From positions 47,912 through 111,911 of the forward strand of contig JAFVHU010000085.1 of assembly GCA_017474385.1 (NCBI GenBank): a stretch of 64,000 nucleotides of DNA, read 5' to 3'. Of the stretch, positions 51,068 through 60,937 are shown piece by piece. Made by a program: the position numbers and the translations under genes. The notes under the pieces were generated by a model. That model saw nothing but the letters and a program-made list of their open reading frames with translations. It ran no database searches and had not been told where the DNA came from. The DNA is from Afipia sp. (GTDB lineage: Bacteria > Pseudomonadota > Alphaproteobacteria > Rhizobiales > Xanthobacteraceae). Every line of letters starts with the position of its first letter. The first letter of the stretch is position 1.

Positions 51068-51415
51068 TCAGATGAGAAACAAGACGCGAATGGCGAAATA
51101 CAGCCACATCGCCAGAAGGATCAGTGCCCCGGAGATGAAAAACAACGATCCGCGCGAGTTCGCGCTGGTGACCAGAAATCCGGCTTGAAACACCTGCAAC
51201 ACCACGAACACCCATGCCAGCAGGACCATGATCAGGTCGGCATGCCGCGTCTGGATCGCCAGCACGACCACCACATAAAACAGCGTATGGAGATGATAGT
51301 TGAACCAGTCGCCGTTCGCAGCGGGCTTCGCCGCATCGCTTCCCCGCCAGAACAGCACCAGGAACGTCAGGCCGACCAGAACGAATGTCGGCAGCAAAAT
51401 CATCTGAATCATCAT
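51068..51415 (-). CDS. MAPEG-like small membrane protein
   Basis: A 115-residue protein with four hydrophobic helices: MIQMILLPTFVLVGLTFLVLFW, NYHLHTLFYVVVVLAIQTRH, LIMVLLAWVFVVLQVFQAGFLVT and LFFISGALILLAMWLYFAIRVLFLI. This spacing and the NYHLHTLFY and SANSRG parts remind me of MAPEG-like proteins annotated in Rhizobiales, but no catalytic residues are certain. It lies 56 bases before the RsmB-type gene's start on the same strand, so the pair may be co-transcribed. Confidence 0.65.
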   Translation of the reverse strand: MMIQMILLPTFVLVGLTFLVLFWRGSDAAKPAANGDWFNYHLHTLFYVVVVLAIQTRHADLIMVLLAWVFVVLQVFQAGFLVTSANSRGSLFFISGALILLAMWLYFAIRVLFLI

Positions 51416-51553
51416 TTGAAATACCCCAAAATTCAGTGCTTAACGGCCCCTTCCCGCCCCGACAATCATTTCCGGGCGGACTGTGAACCTCTTCACAGAC
51501 AACAGCGACCAATACTCGGAAGTTCCATTTTTAAGGTCAGACCGGGTGCTGCG

Positions 51554-52078
51554 ATGGCCTACACAACAAAGGGCATGAAAACTCTCCGCGGCGTCGCCAT
51601 GCGCGGCGTCAGCGTCGTTCTGATGATCGGCGCGCTGACGGCCGGTGCTTTCGGTCTGCGCACCGCCGCGCTCACGCATCTTGGAGTCATCGTCAGGGCG
51701 CCGGCGGTGGAATTTGAAATCCGCCTGCCGCCTGCCGTGGCTGGGGCCAACCTGAAGCGCGATGCGCAGGTCGAACTCCTGACCGATCTCAATCAGACAC
51801 TCGCTCAACTCGACGGCGATCTGCGTGCGACCGAAGACGGACGCGCGGTGCTGCGCGGCCACGTCCCGCTGAAGTTCCGCACCTCGGAGCGCATGGTCGT
51901 TCTCAGCCTGCCCGGTCAGGCACAGCGCGCCTTCAAGCTGCGGCTGCCGCCGAACCCCAGCCCGTCGGACGAATTCGGTCCGTGGCACATGGTCGATCGC
52001 GTCGTTTCCGGCGCGCGCACCGAAACGGCACGAGGAATACCGGACGACACCTTCGCTATCCGTTACCGCGTGCTGTGA
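51554..52078 (+). CDS. Hypothetical exported or anchored protein (174 aa)
   Basis: Starts MAYTTKGMKTLRGVAMRGVSVVLMIGALTAGAFGLRTAAL, a single hydrophobic segment that may be an uncleaved anchor. The rest is a beta-rich domain: VIVRAPAVEFEIRLPPAVAGANLKRDAQVELLTDLNQTLAQLDGDLRATEDGRAVLRGHVPLKFRTSERMVVLSLPGQAQRAFKLRLPPNPSPSDEFGPWHMVDRV, then AIRYRVL. The VEFEIRLPP..V.GHVPLKFRT..R..V..LPGQAQRAFKLRLPP pattern repeats a paired strand-turn unit. I do not recognise a family; it may hold a substrate or envelope role. ATG 51554 has no strong ribosome site. Confidence 0.65.
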   Translation: MAYTTKGMKTLRGVAMRGVSVVLMIGALTAGAFGLRTAALTHLGVIVRAPAVEFEIRLPPAVAGANLKRDAQVELLTDLNQTLAQLDGDLRATEDGRAVLRGHVPLKFRTSERMVVLSLPGQAQRAFKLRLPPNPSPSDEFGPWHMVDRVVSGARTETARGIPDDTFAIRYRVL

Positions 52079-52260
52079 AGCACCGGTCGCCAGAATTTTT
52101 ATGACCGAAGCATTTGCAAGACCGTATTTTCAACTCGGACTCACTTCAATCACCTAAAAATTTTCAATTTTCTTCGCGCGTTTTAAACGTACCGTATGAG
52201 TGATCAGGCCATCTCACTGACATGCGCCGTATGTAAAATGCTCCGCAAAGGAGCCTCGCC

Positions 52261-53115
52261 ATGTCCAGCTTGACGTCCAGCTTCCGCCTGACCCAGATCA
52301 CCGACACACATCTCGGCGCCCGGTTTCCCGAGTTCGTCGAGAACTTTCACCGCGTGAGCCAGCATATCGACGACAACCGGCCCGACCTCGTCATCAACAG
52401 CGGCGACGTTGCGTTCGACGGTCCGGATCATCCGGACGATCTCGATTTCGCAAAAGCTCTGCACGACGCGCTGCCCGTCGACTGCCGCTATCTTCCCGGC
52501 AATCACGACATCGGTGACAATCCGACCCTCGTCGGCGAGCAGCCCAAACAGCGCGCGTCTGAGGCAAACCGGCAGAACTTCATCGCGACATTCGGCGAGG
52601 ATCACTGGCGGTTCGACGCCGCTGGCTGGTGCTTCATCGGATTGAATTCGCTGGTGATGAACACGTCACTCCCCTGCGAGGCCGAGCAACGCGAATGGCT
52701 TGCCGAGCAATTGTCCGCGGTACGCGGCAAGCCGGTGGCGCTGTTCATTCACAAGCCGCTCTACAAGGAGACGCCCGGCGACGAAGAGATCGCGGCCACA
52801 TCGTTCCGCTACGTGCCGATGCCCGCGCGCAGCGGCCTGGTCGAAATGCTCGACGGCGCGAACCTGCGAATGGTGGCCTGCGGCCACGTCCACCAGCGCC
52901 GGGACTTCACGTTCGGCAACGTGCGCCACATCTGGGCGCCGTCGACCTCCTTCGTGATCAAGTCCAACGCAAAGCAGGAGCTGATCGGCATCAAGGAGGT
53001 CGGGCTGGTGGAATACGTCTTTCAACCTGACAGATTTGAAGTCCGCCACATTCGCGCGGCGGGACAGATCAATCTCGATCTGTTTTCGGTGCTGGAGCCA
53101 TCAACAGTGGTGTGA
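52261..53115 (+). CDS. CpdA-like metallophosphodiesterase
   Basis: A 284-residue calcineurin-like phosphoesterase. The metal-binding motifs are in order: QITDTHLG (D, H), NSGDVAFDGPD (G-D), LPGNHDIGDN (GNHD), FIHKPLY (H) and ACGHVHQRRD (GHxH). The class includes cAMP phosphodiesterase CpdA, which is of similar length, but cyclic dinucleotide or other phosphodiesters are possible. It has an AT-rich leader of 182 bases (52079-52260), likely a promoter, with no recognisable operator. No operon partner is evident. Confidence 0.88.
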   Translation: MSSLTSSFRLTQITDTHLGARFPEFVENFHRVSQHIDDNRPDLVINSGDVAFDGPDHPDDLDFAKALHDALPVDCRYLPGNHDIGDNPTLVGEQPKQRASEANRQNFIATFGEDHWRFDAAGWCFIGLNSLVMNTSLPCEAEQREWLAEQLSAVRGKPVALFIHKPLYKETPGDEEIAATSFRYVPMPARSGLVEMLDGANLRMVACGHVHQRRDFTFGNVRHIWAPSTSFVIKSNAKQELIGIKEVGLVEYVFQPDRFEVRHIRAAGQINLDLFSVLEPSTVV

Positions 53116-53152
53116 CCTTCCGTTTCTGGAAGGCCACCCACTGTCATTGAGA

Positions 53153-54187
53153 TCAGGCCTTGTCAGGCCCGACGCGCACGAGCTGCTTGCCGAAATTCGC
53201 GCCCTTGAGCAGACCCATGAACGCTTCCGGCGCGCTCTCGACGCCCTCGGTGACGAACTCCTTGTGCTTGAGTTTGCCCTCGCGCAGCCACTGCGGCATG
53301 TCGCGAATGAAATCCGGATACATCGCTGCGAAATCGCGAACGATGAAGCCGCGGAAGGTCAGGCGCTTGACGAGAATGGCGCGCATGATCGAGTTGGCCC
53401 ATTTCGGAGCGGGTGTGTCCTTGCCGAAGATGGTGCTGTAGTCGGCGATCAGGCCGCAGACCGGAATGCGCGCGAAATCGTTGAGGCGCGGAAACACCGC
53501 CTCGAATACCTTGCCGCCGACATTCTCGAAATAGACGTCGATGCCCTTCGGGCAAGCTTCCTTCAGCTTCGCGGCCAGATCCGGATCGCGATGGTCGAGG
53601 CACTCGTCGAAGCCGAGTTCGTTCTTGACGTAATCGCACTTCTCCTTGCCGCCCGCGATGCCGACAGCGCGCGCACCCTTGATCTTCGCGATCTGGCCGA
53701 CTGCCGACCCCACAGCACCGGACGCCGCAGCGACCACCACCGTCTCGCCGGCCTTCGGCTTGCCGATTTCAAGCAGACCTGTGTAGGCCGTCATGCCCGG
53801 CATGCCGAGTACACCCACCGCCGTCGAGATCGGCGCGATCTTCGGATCGACCTTGCGCAGCCCCTTGCCGTCCGACAGGCCGTACTGCTGCCAGCCGATA
53901 TGCGCGAGAACGTAGTCACCCTTCGCAAAGCCCGGATTGTTGGAAGCGACGACCTCGCAAACCGTGCCGCCCTCCATCACACCGCCGATCGGCACCGGCG
54001 CGGAGTAAGACGGGCCATCGTCCATGCGGCCACGCATGTAGGGATCGAGCGACAGCCAGACCGTGCGCAACAGAACTTGCCCGTCACCCGGCGCCGGGAC
54101 CGGATAATCCTCAAGACGGAAATTGTCCGGCTTGGGCTCACCGACGGGACGGGACGCAAGGACGATACGCTTGGCTGACTGGGACAT
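53153..54187 (-). CDS. NADP-dependent MDR reductase (CurA/PTGR-like)
   Basis: A 344-residue zinc-free MDR protein of the leukotriene B4 12-hydroxydehydrogenase/CurA type. The N-terminal LRTVWLSLDPYMRGRMDDGPSYSAPVPIGGVMEGGTVCEVVASNNPGFAKGDYV, the cofactor loop VVVAAASGAVGSAVGQIAKIKGARAVGIAGGKEKCDYVKNELGF, the segment GIDVYFENVGGKVFEAVFPRLNDFARIPVCG and the end KEFVTEGVESAPEAFMGLLKGANFGKQLVRV are all typical. It reduces alpha,beta-unsaturated ketones or aldehydes using NADPH. ATG 54187 is chosen; upstream in-frame sequence lacks family features. Confidence 0.93.
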   Translation of the reverse strand: MSQSAKRIVLASRPVGEPKPDNFRLEDYPVPAPGDGQVLLRTVWLSLDPYMRGRMDDGPSYSAPVPIGGVMEGGTVCEVVASNNPGFAKGDYVLAHIGWQQYGLSDGKGLRKVDPKIAPISTAVGVLGMPGMTAYTGLLEIGKPKAGETVVVAAASGAVGSAVGQIAKIKGARAVGIAGGKEKCDYVKNELGFDECLDHRDPDLAAKLKEACPKGIDVYFENVGGKVFEAVFPRLNDFARIPVCGLIADYSTIFGKDTPAPKWANSIMRAILVKRLTFRGFIVRDFAAMYPDFIRDMPQWLREGKLKHKEFVTEGVESAPEAFMGLLKGANFGKQLVRVGPDKA

Positions 54188-54370
54188 GGTGTTTCCTCGG
54201 TTTCTATGAACGTGAGCGTTTTTAGCCGAGAGAACCGCGCATGGCCATGTGGCCACGCGCGCGCGGAGCGGCATGGCATCCATGCCGCTCATTTCCGTTT
54301 AAAACAGAATGTGCTGATACGTGGGTCGTGGCTGTCGAGGGACAATGCCCAGCGCTACCAAGCCGCATTT

Positions 54371-54460
54371 TGTCATCACCGGGCTTGTCCCGGTGATCTC
54401 GATTCGTATGGCACAGAGGCCTAATGATCGAGATGGCCGGGACAAGCCCGGCCATGACAA
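54371..54460. repeat. Dispersed palindromic repeat, family A copy 2 (variant)
   Basis: Begins TGTCATCACCGGGCTTGTCC and ends GGGACAAGCCCGGCCATGAC, so its two ends are inverted copies. It shares the CCGGGCTTGTCCCGG core with the element at 20055-20177. The 288-base gap here (54188-54475) contains no other recognisable feature. Confidence 0.8.
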
Positions 54461-54475
54461 AAAATAAGTGAAACC

Positions 54476-55099
54476 TCAGGCCGTGAGTTTCGCCAGCGCC
54501 TGGTCGAACGCCGCTGCGGCGCTCGACAAATCCTTGAAGGAAAGTCCGCTGTCCGCCGGCTGCTTCTGTTTGTCCGTGGCGGTCGGGCGAATTTCGGCAA
54601 CTGGCTTGCCGCCGTCGAGAAATGCCTGCGGCGCGATCACATGGAATTCGTGATCTTCCGCCGAAGCATCCTTGAGGAGAAACACCCCGAGATAGGCCGT
54701 GCTGTCGCCGCGGCGGTAGGAAATGTAGCGCTCCACGGCGACCGAGCCGTCGCGCTGCATGCCGCCGAGCTTGGCATAGCCTTTCGAGTCCAGCAGCCGG
54801 TGCGCCTTGAAACCCTTCACGCCCTCCGACTTCGCTTTCGCTGTCTCCTCGGACAGATCGTATTTTGCCGCCATCTCCTTGCCGACTTCGGCAAGCTGTT
54901 CCGACACCGTGTGCTCGAACTCCTTCAGTTCGGAGCGCGGCTTCGAGGCCTTGCGCGGCTTGGCGGCGTTGCGCTTCTCAAGCTCGGTCTGGCATTTCGC
55001 CACGACATCCGCGACCGACTTTCGCTCAGCGTTGACCAGCAGGTTCTTCAGATCCTGATCGGAGAGCGCGGTAATCCTGTCGTCTGTCCAGTCAACCAT
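54476..55099 (-). CDS. Conserved hypothetical protein (207 aa)
   Basis: Begins MVDWTDDRITALSDQDLKNLLVNAERKSVADVVAKCQTELEKRNAAK, followed by a basic linker, then a helical part (SELKEFEHTVSEQLAEVGKEMAAKYDLSEETAKAKSEGVKGFKAHRLLDSKGYAKLGGMQRDGSVAVERYISYRRGDSTAYLGVFLLKDASAEDHEFHVIAPQAFLDG). It is cytoplasmic, with a probable helix-hairpin-like start and no known domain. ATG 55099 is chosen because residues before it (to 55333) look like random translated REP DNA. It is the gene after guaB on the same strand, though the CTAG repeat separates them. Confidence 0.75.
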   Translation of the reverse strand: MVDWTDDRITALSDQDLKNLLVNAERKSVADVVAKCQTELEKRNAAKPRKASKPRSELKEFEHTVSEQLAEVGKEMAAKYDLSEETAKAKSEGVKGFKAHRLLDSKGYAKLGGMQRDGSVAVERYISYRRGDSTAYLGVFLLKDASAEDHEFHVIAPQAFLDGGKPVAEIRPTATDKQKQPADSGLSFKDLSSAAAAFDQALAKLTA

Positions 55100-55262
55100 G
55101 GTGTTCTTCTTTTCTGAAATGTTGGGCACATTGCGGCCGGTCCCGGCCGGTTCAATGGACGTGGGATAGGCTCGGACGAGTGCGGCCATATTGCGCGAAG
55201 CAACAGGAAAGCCGCGCGATTGTAGCGTGTTTTGACAGGCCGTTGGGGCCGAAATTGGACAA
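55100..55262. other. Non-coding spacer upstream of the hypothetical gene
   Basis: 163 bases with no recognised gene, leading from the CTAG repeat to the hypothetical gene at 54476-55099. It presumably carries that gene's promoter, which I could not locate. Together with the repeat and flanks it makes the gap of 328 bases to guaB. Confidence 0.4.
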
Positions 55263-55424
55263 CTAGTGTGGCGGTTCGCAAGTCCGCATCCTTTTGCAGC
55301 GCATTCCTTTGCGGACTTGCGAACCAAAGCCACACTAGAATTTATAATTGCTGGTGTCCTTTTGAATCCGAAGTTCGCAACGGAAGGTGCTGCAAAATGA
55401 AGCGAACTTCGGATTCAGGACACT
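55263..55424. repeat. CTAG-bounded double-hairpin repeat, copy 2
   Basis: The same structure as at 44643-44806: CTAGTGTGGCGGTTCGCAAG opens hairpin 1, then GACTTGCGAACC-AAAG-CCACACTAG closes it. The middle palindrome has decayed (AATTTATAATTG), and hairpin 2 pairs TTGAATCCGAAGTTCGC with GCGAACTTCGGATTCA. The distal CTAG is altered to CTCG. It ends 3 bases from the guaB stop. The loop parts differ from copy 1 but the stems are kept, suggesting that structure is what is conserved. Confidence 0.9.
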
Positions 55425-55427
55425 CGC

Positions 55428-57251
<1,824 letters not shown>

Positions 57252-58715
57252 ATGCAGAAGGAACGCCTGATACCGCTGATCGTGGCCTGTGCGCTGTTCA
57301 TGGAAAACATGGACTCGACGGTGATCGCGACCTCGCTGCCGGCCATCGCCGCCGATATCGGCACCAGTCCGCTGACGCTGAAACTCGCGATCACGTCCTA
57401 TCTCTTGTCGCTCGCCGTTTTCATTCCGGCAAGCGGCTGGACCGCCGACCGCTTCGGCGCGCGCGCCGTGTTCAGCGTCGCCATCGGCGTGTTCATGGTC
57501 GGCTCGATCGGCTGCGCCCTATCGACGTCCGTCACCGATTTCGTCATCGCGCGTATCATCCAGGGCATCGGCGGCGCGATGATGACGCCGGTCGGGCGGC
57601 TGGTGCTGCTGCGCTCCATCGACAAAAGCGCGCTGGTCAACGCTATGGCATGGGTCACCGTGCCCGCACTGATCGGCCCCGTGATCGGGCCGCCGCTCGG
57701 CGGTTTCATCACCACCTATTTCTCCTGGCACTGGATCTTCCTGATCAACATTCCGATCGGGTTGCTCGGCATCTGGATGGCGCTGAAATACATCGATCCG
57801 ATCAAGAGCGAGAATCCCGAACGCTTCGATGTTGTCGGACTGGTCCTTGCGGGGTTGGGAGTAGCGGGTCTCGCCTTCGGCCTCTCCGTGGCGGGCCTTG
57901 GGCTGCTGTCGTGGCAGATCGTGGTTGCACTGATCGTCGGCGGCGGCATCGCGATGGGGTTCTATCTGCGTCACGCCAAACGCACCGCATCGCCGGTGCT
58001 GGATTTCACGCTGATCAGGCATCCGACCCTGCGCGCCAGCCTCACCGGCGGTTTCATGTATCGCCTTGGCATCGGCGCGCTGCCGTTCCTGCTGCCGCTC
58101 TTGATGCAGGTCGGCTTCGGCCTTTCGCCGTTCAAGTCGGGTCTGGTGACATTTGCCTCGGCGGTCGGCGCGCTCGGCATGAAGACGCTGGCTGCACGGA
58201 TCATCCGCACCTTCGGCTTCCGCAACATCATGGTCATCAATGCGGTGGTGAGTTCGTTCTTCCTCGCCGCCTGCGCGCTGTTCACCCCGTCGACGCCGCT
58301 GCTGCTGATCATGATCATTCTGGTGGTCGGCGGCTTCTTCCGCTCGCTGCAATTCTCGGCGATCAACACCATGGCCTACGCCGAAGTCACGCCCAATGAG
58401 ATGAGCCGCGCGACGACGCTTGTCAGCGTCAACCAGCAGCTTGCGATTTCGGCGGGGGTCGCGGTCGGCGCCTTCACCGTTGAAGCGACAATGGCCGCGA
58501 ACCACTCCGTGGAGCTCAGCGCGGGCGATTTCTGGCCGGCGTTCCTGATCGTCGCAGTGATCTCGGCATTGTCGGCGTATTCGTTCTGGAAGCTGCCCGA
58601 GGATGCAGGCCACGAAATCTCGGGGCATCGGGTGCCAGTGGTGGAGACCCCGCAAGCCGCGGAAGCCGCTGCTGCGGAGCAGACCCACGACGCCCGCGAC
58701 CAGAAGCTGGGATGA
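57252..58715 (+). CDS. MFS drug/proton antiporter (DHA2, EmrB type)
   Basis: A 487-residue transporter with 14 predicted helices. Helix 1 MEKENMDSTV-like text reads VACALFMENMDSTVIATSLPAIAADIGTSPLTLKLAITSYLLSLAVFIPASGWTADRFGARAVFSVAIGVFMVGSI, with the DHA2 motif TSYLLSLAVFIPASGWTADRFGAR, followed by RIIQGIGGAMMTPVGRLVLLRSI (motif C region). The last helix VAVISALSAYSFWKLPED is followed by a His-rich tail. Multidrug, bile salt or lipophilic acid export is possible. There is no neighbouring EmrA-like membrane fusion protein, so it should act alone or with remote partners. Confidence 0.92.
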   Translation: MQKERLIPLIVACALFMENMDSTVIATSLPAIAADIGTSPLTLKLAITSYLLSLAVFIPASGWTADRFGARAVFSVAIGVFMVGSIGCALSTSVTDFVIARIIQGIGGAMMTPVGRLVLLRSIDKSALVNAMAWVTVPALIGPVIGPPLGGFITTYFSWHWIFLINIPIGLLGIWMALKYIDPIKSENPERFDVVGLVLAGLGVAGLAFGLSVAGLGLLSWQIVVALIVGGGIAMGFYLRHAKRTASPVLDFTLIRHPTLRASLTGGFMYRLGIGALPFLLPLLMQVGFGLSPFKSGLVTFASAVGALGMKTLAARIIRTFGFRNIMVINAVVSSFFLAACALFTPSTPLLLIMIILVVGGFFRSLQFSAINTMAYAEVTPNEMSRATTLVSVNQQLAISAGVAVGAFTVEATMAANHSVELSAGDFWPAFLIVAVISALSAYSFWKLPEDAGHEISGHRVPVVETPQAAEAAAAEQTHDARDQKLG

Positions 58716-58726
58716 ATTCAAAACGG

Positions 58727-58830
58727 GTCATTCCGGGGCGATTGCAAAGCAATCGAGCCCGGAATCCCTATCGTTCAAGTACTCTTCTGGATTCCGGATC
58801 GGCCTGCTGCGCAGACCGTCCGGAATGACG
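58727..58830. repeat. REP-like palindromic repeat with GTCATTCCGG ends
   Basis: Begins GTCATTCCGGGGCGATTGCA and ends CCGTCCGGAATGACG; the outer arms GTCATTCCGG and CCGGAATGAC are complementary. It resembles a stretch near 63604-63705, which also has GGAATCCACT / GTGGATTCCG arms. It lies between the convergent MFS and rlmE genes. Confidence 0.75.
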
Positions 58831-59523
58831 TTAGGTGGAAACGCCATTATCCCCGCGAAATCCGAGCGCCAGCAGATAACGCTCGGACGAATCCTGCCGG
58901 CTGGCGGCGGGCTTCACATGCTTTACCGTGGTGAAATCGCGCTTGAGCTGGGCCAGCAAATCCGCCTCCGCGCCGCTCTGGAAAACCTTCGCCAGAAAAA
59001 CCCCGCCGGGATTGAGGATTTCGCAGGCAAAGGCGGCCGCATTCTCGACCAGACCGATGATGCGCAACTGGTCCGTCTTGCGGTGCCCGGTGGTGTTGGC
59101 GGCCATGTCCGACATCACAATGTCCGCGCCGCCGCCGATCATGGCGCGCAGCTTGTCGGGGGCGCGGTCATCAAGAAAGTCCATCTGCGCGAAAGTCACG
59201 CCGGGAAGCTCCGGCATTTCCAGAAGGTCGATGGCGACGACCTTGCCCTTGCCTTCCAGCGAGCCGACGCGTTTCGCCGCGATCTGGCTCCAGCCGCCGG
59301 GCGCGGCGCCGAGATCGACCACGACCTGCCCCCGCTTGAGGAAGCGATGCTTGTCGTCAATCTCCTGCAACTTGTACGCGGCACGCGAACGAAACCCGTC
59401 GCGCTTGGCCTGCGTGACGTACGGATCGTTGAGCTGACGTTCCAGCCAGAGTTTTGACGACAGCTTGCGCTTGCCGCCGCTCTTCACCGTCACATGCAGC
59501 CGTCCGGTGGTGTCTTTCGCCAT
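58831..59523 (-). CDS. rlmE: 23S rRNA 2'-O-ribose methyltransferase RlmE (FtsJ)
   Basis: A 230-residue Rossmann-fold methyltransferase that modifies U2552 of 23S rRNA. The opening SSKLWLERQLNDPYVTQAKRDGFRSRAAYKLQEIDDKHRFLKRGQVVVDLGAAPGGWSQIAAKRV gives the K-D-K-E-type fold with SAM loop DLGAAPGGWSQ, then DIVMSDMAANTTGHRKTDQLR (catalytic Asp) and LNPGGVFLAKVFQSG (catalytic Lys). The C-terminal RDFTTVKHVKPAASRQDSSERYLLALGFRG is typical. ATG 59523 is chosen. It is downstream of ppx on the same strand, a linkage I recall in related alphaproteobacteria. Confidence 0.96.
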   Translation of the reverse strand: MAKDTTGRLHVTVKSGGKRKLSSKLWLERQLNDPYVTQAKRDGFRSRAAYKLQEIDDKHRFLKRGQVVVDLGAAPGGWSQIAAKRVGSLEGKGKVVAIDLLEMPELPGVTFAQMDFLDDRAPDKLRAMIGGGADIVMSDMAANTTGHRKTDQLRIIGLVENAAAFACEILNPGGVFLAKVFQSGAEADLLAQLKRDFTTVKHVKPAASRQDSSERYLLALGFRGDNGVST

Positions 59524-59540
59524 GAGAGTTGGTTTCCAGC

Positions 59541-59588
59541 GGCATGATCCCCGAAAAGGTGGGAACCGGTTTTCGGAAAGGATCATGC
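59541..59588. repeat. Dispersed palindromic repeat, family B copy 2
   Basis: Opposite orientation to 23501-23547: starts GGCATGATCCCCGAAAAGG and ends TTTTCGGAAAGGATCATGCC. It lies between ppx and rlmE, where it might affect their shared message. Confidence 0.85.
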
Positions 59589-59660
59589 CCGACAAAGAGC
59601 AGATGCGCTCACGCACCCCTTACGACGTTTCCGCCGCGCCGTCACGGAATCTGACTGAAT

Positions 59661-60734
59661 TCAGCAGGCCAGAATCGCGCCGTCGGCCCGCATCATTTCC
59701 ACCAGCATGCCTTCGCGCAGGCCGCGGTCGGCGACGCGCAGGCGCGGCAGCGGGAATGCCTTGCGGATCGCATCGAGAATGGCGCAACCGGCGAGCACGA
59801 GATCGGCTCGCTCGGTGCCGATGCAGGCATTGCGCGCGCGGTCCTGATAGGTCATGTCGAGCAGCCGTTCGATGGCACGGTCCATGTCGGCATCATTCAT
59901 CCACAAGCCGTCGACTTTGCGCCGGTCGTAATGGTGCAGACCGAGATGGATGCCGGCCACCGTCGTCACCGTGCCGGAGGTGCCGAGCAAATGCATGCCG
60001 GACAGATCGTGGCCATGCGCGGCGGCGAACGGCGCAAGATGGTGCGCGACTTCATCGACCATCGCGCCGTAGGACTCACGCGTGACGTGAGTGCCGCCGA
60101 AACGCTCCGCGAGGGTGACCACGCCGAGCGGCAGTGAAATCCACGGTCCCTTCACCGGCGCAGCATGCGGATCACCGGCCGGGCGCTCGATCCGCACCAC
60201 TTCCGTCGAGCCACCACCGATGTCGAACAGGATCGCGCCTTTCGCGCGGGCGTCCAGCAGCGGCGAACAGCCGATCACAGCCAGCGTCGATTCAGTGTCG
60301 CGATCGATAATTTCAAGCTTGATGCCGGTTTCGCGCTCGATCAGGTCGAGAAACGCGTCGGCATTATCGGCGGCGCGGCAGGCTTCGGTGGCGATGGTGC
60401 GCAGCCGCTTCGCGCCCTTGGCGCGGATCTTGTCGCCGCAGACGCTCAGCGCGCCCACCGCGCGGGAAATGGCAGCATCGCTGATCCGGCCCGTGGTCGA
60501 GATGCCCTCGCCCAGCCGGATGATCCGCGAGAACGAGTCGATCACGCGGAACCCGTCATTCGAGACGCGGGCGATCAGCAGACGGCAATTGTTGGTGCCG
60601 AGATCGAGGGCGGCATAGGCCGCAGGCGCGCCATGAACGCGGATCTGCCCACGGCCATGCGCCTCCTCGGAAACCGGTACTGGCGGGCTGATGGACGGTC
60701 CGGAACCGTCGTGCAGCCGCACGTCCTCAGTCAT
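59661..60734 (-). CDS. ppx: Ppx/GppA family exopolyphosphatase
   Basis: A 357-residue enzyme of the ASKHA fold. AAYALDLGTNNCRLLI-type ALDLGTNNCRLLIARVSNDGFRVIDSFSRIIRLGEG is the N-terminal phosphate loop, IGCSPLLDARAKGAILFDIGGGSTEVV is the second loop, and TSGTVTTVAGIHLGLHHYDRRKVDG is the adenosine-like region. It hydrolyses polyphosphate or pppGpp. The first 37 residues include a low-complexity section (HDGSGPSISPPVPVSEEAHG), probably disordered. It is upstream of rlmE on the same strand, 137 bases away, with a repeat in the gap. Confidence 0.92.
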   Translation of the reverse strand: MTEDVRLHDGSGPSISPPVPVSEEAHGRGQIRVHGAPAAYAALDLGTNNCRLLIARVSNDGFRVIDSFSRIIRLGEGISTTGRISDAAISRAVGALSVCGDKIRAKGAKRLRTIATEACRAADNADAFLDLIERETGIKLEIIDRDTESTLAVIGCSPLLDARAKGAILFDIGGGSTEVVRIERPAGDPHAAPVKGPWISLPLGVVTLAERFGGTHVTRESYGAMVDEVAHHLAPFAAAHGHDLSGMHLLGTSGTVTTVAGIHLGLHHYDRRKVDGLWMNDADMDRAIERLLDMTYQDRARNACIGTERADLVLAGCAILDAIRKAFPLPRLRVADRGLREGMLVEMMRADGAILAC

Positions 60735-60937
60735 GCAATTCCCTCTGCGGCGCAGACGTCACGCCACGGCAATCCTGTTCAAATAAAGTTTAACAGCGTA
60801 CGTGCCCGGCGCAACCGCAGCATACCCGATCACGCATTGTGACTGCGATTCAGGCGTCTTAAGTTTAACAAGCAGCCCACACCCAACGGCCGGAGCGCGA
60901 TTTCCCGTCGCCAGGCCGTGATTTCAGCGGATTTTTC

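Noticed and set aside
53116-53133. Small CCTTCC/GGAAGG hairpin between the phosphodiesterase and MDR genes
   Set aside because: Only six base pairs and no T tract; too weak to call a terminator.
57519-58721. 400-residue minus-strand frame opposite the MFS gene
   Set aside because: Antisense to a clear 14-helix transporter; rich in Arg/His/Asp repeats as expected for mirrored codons.
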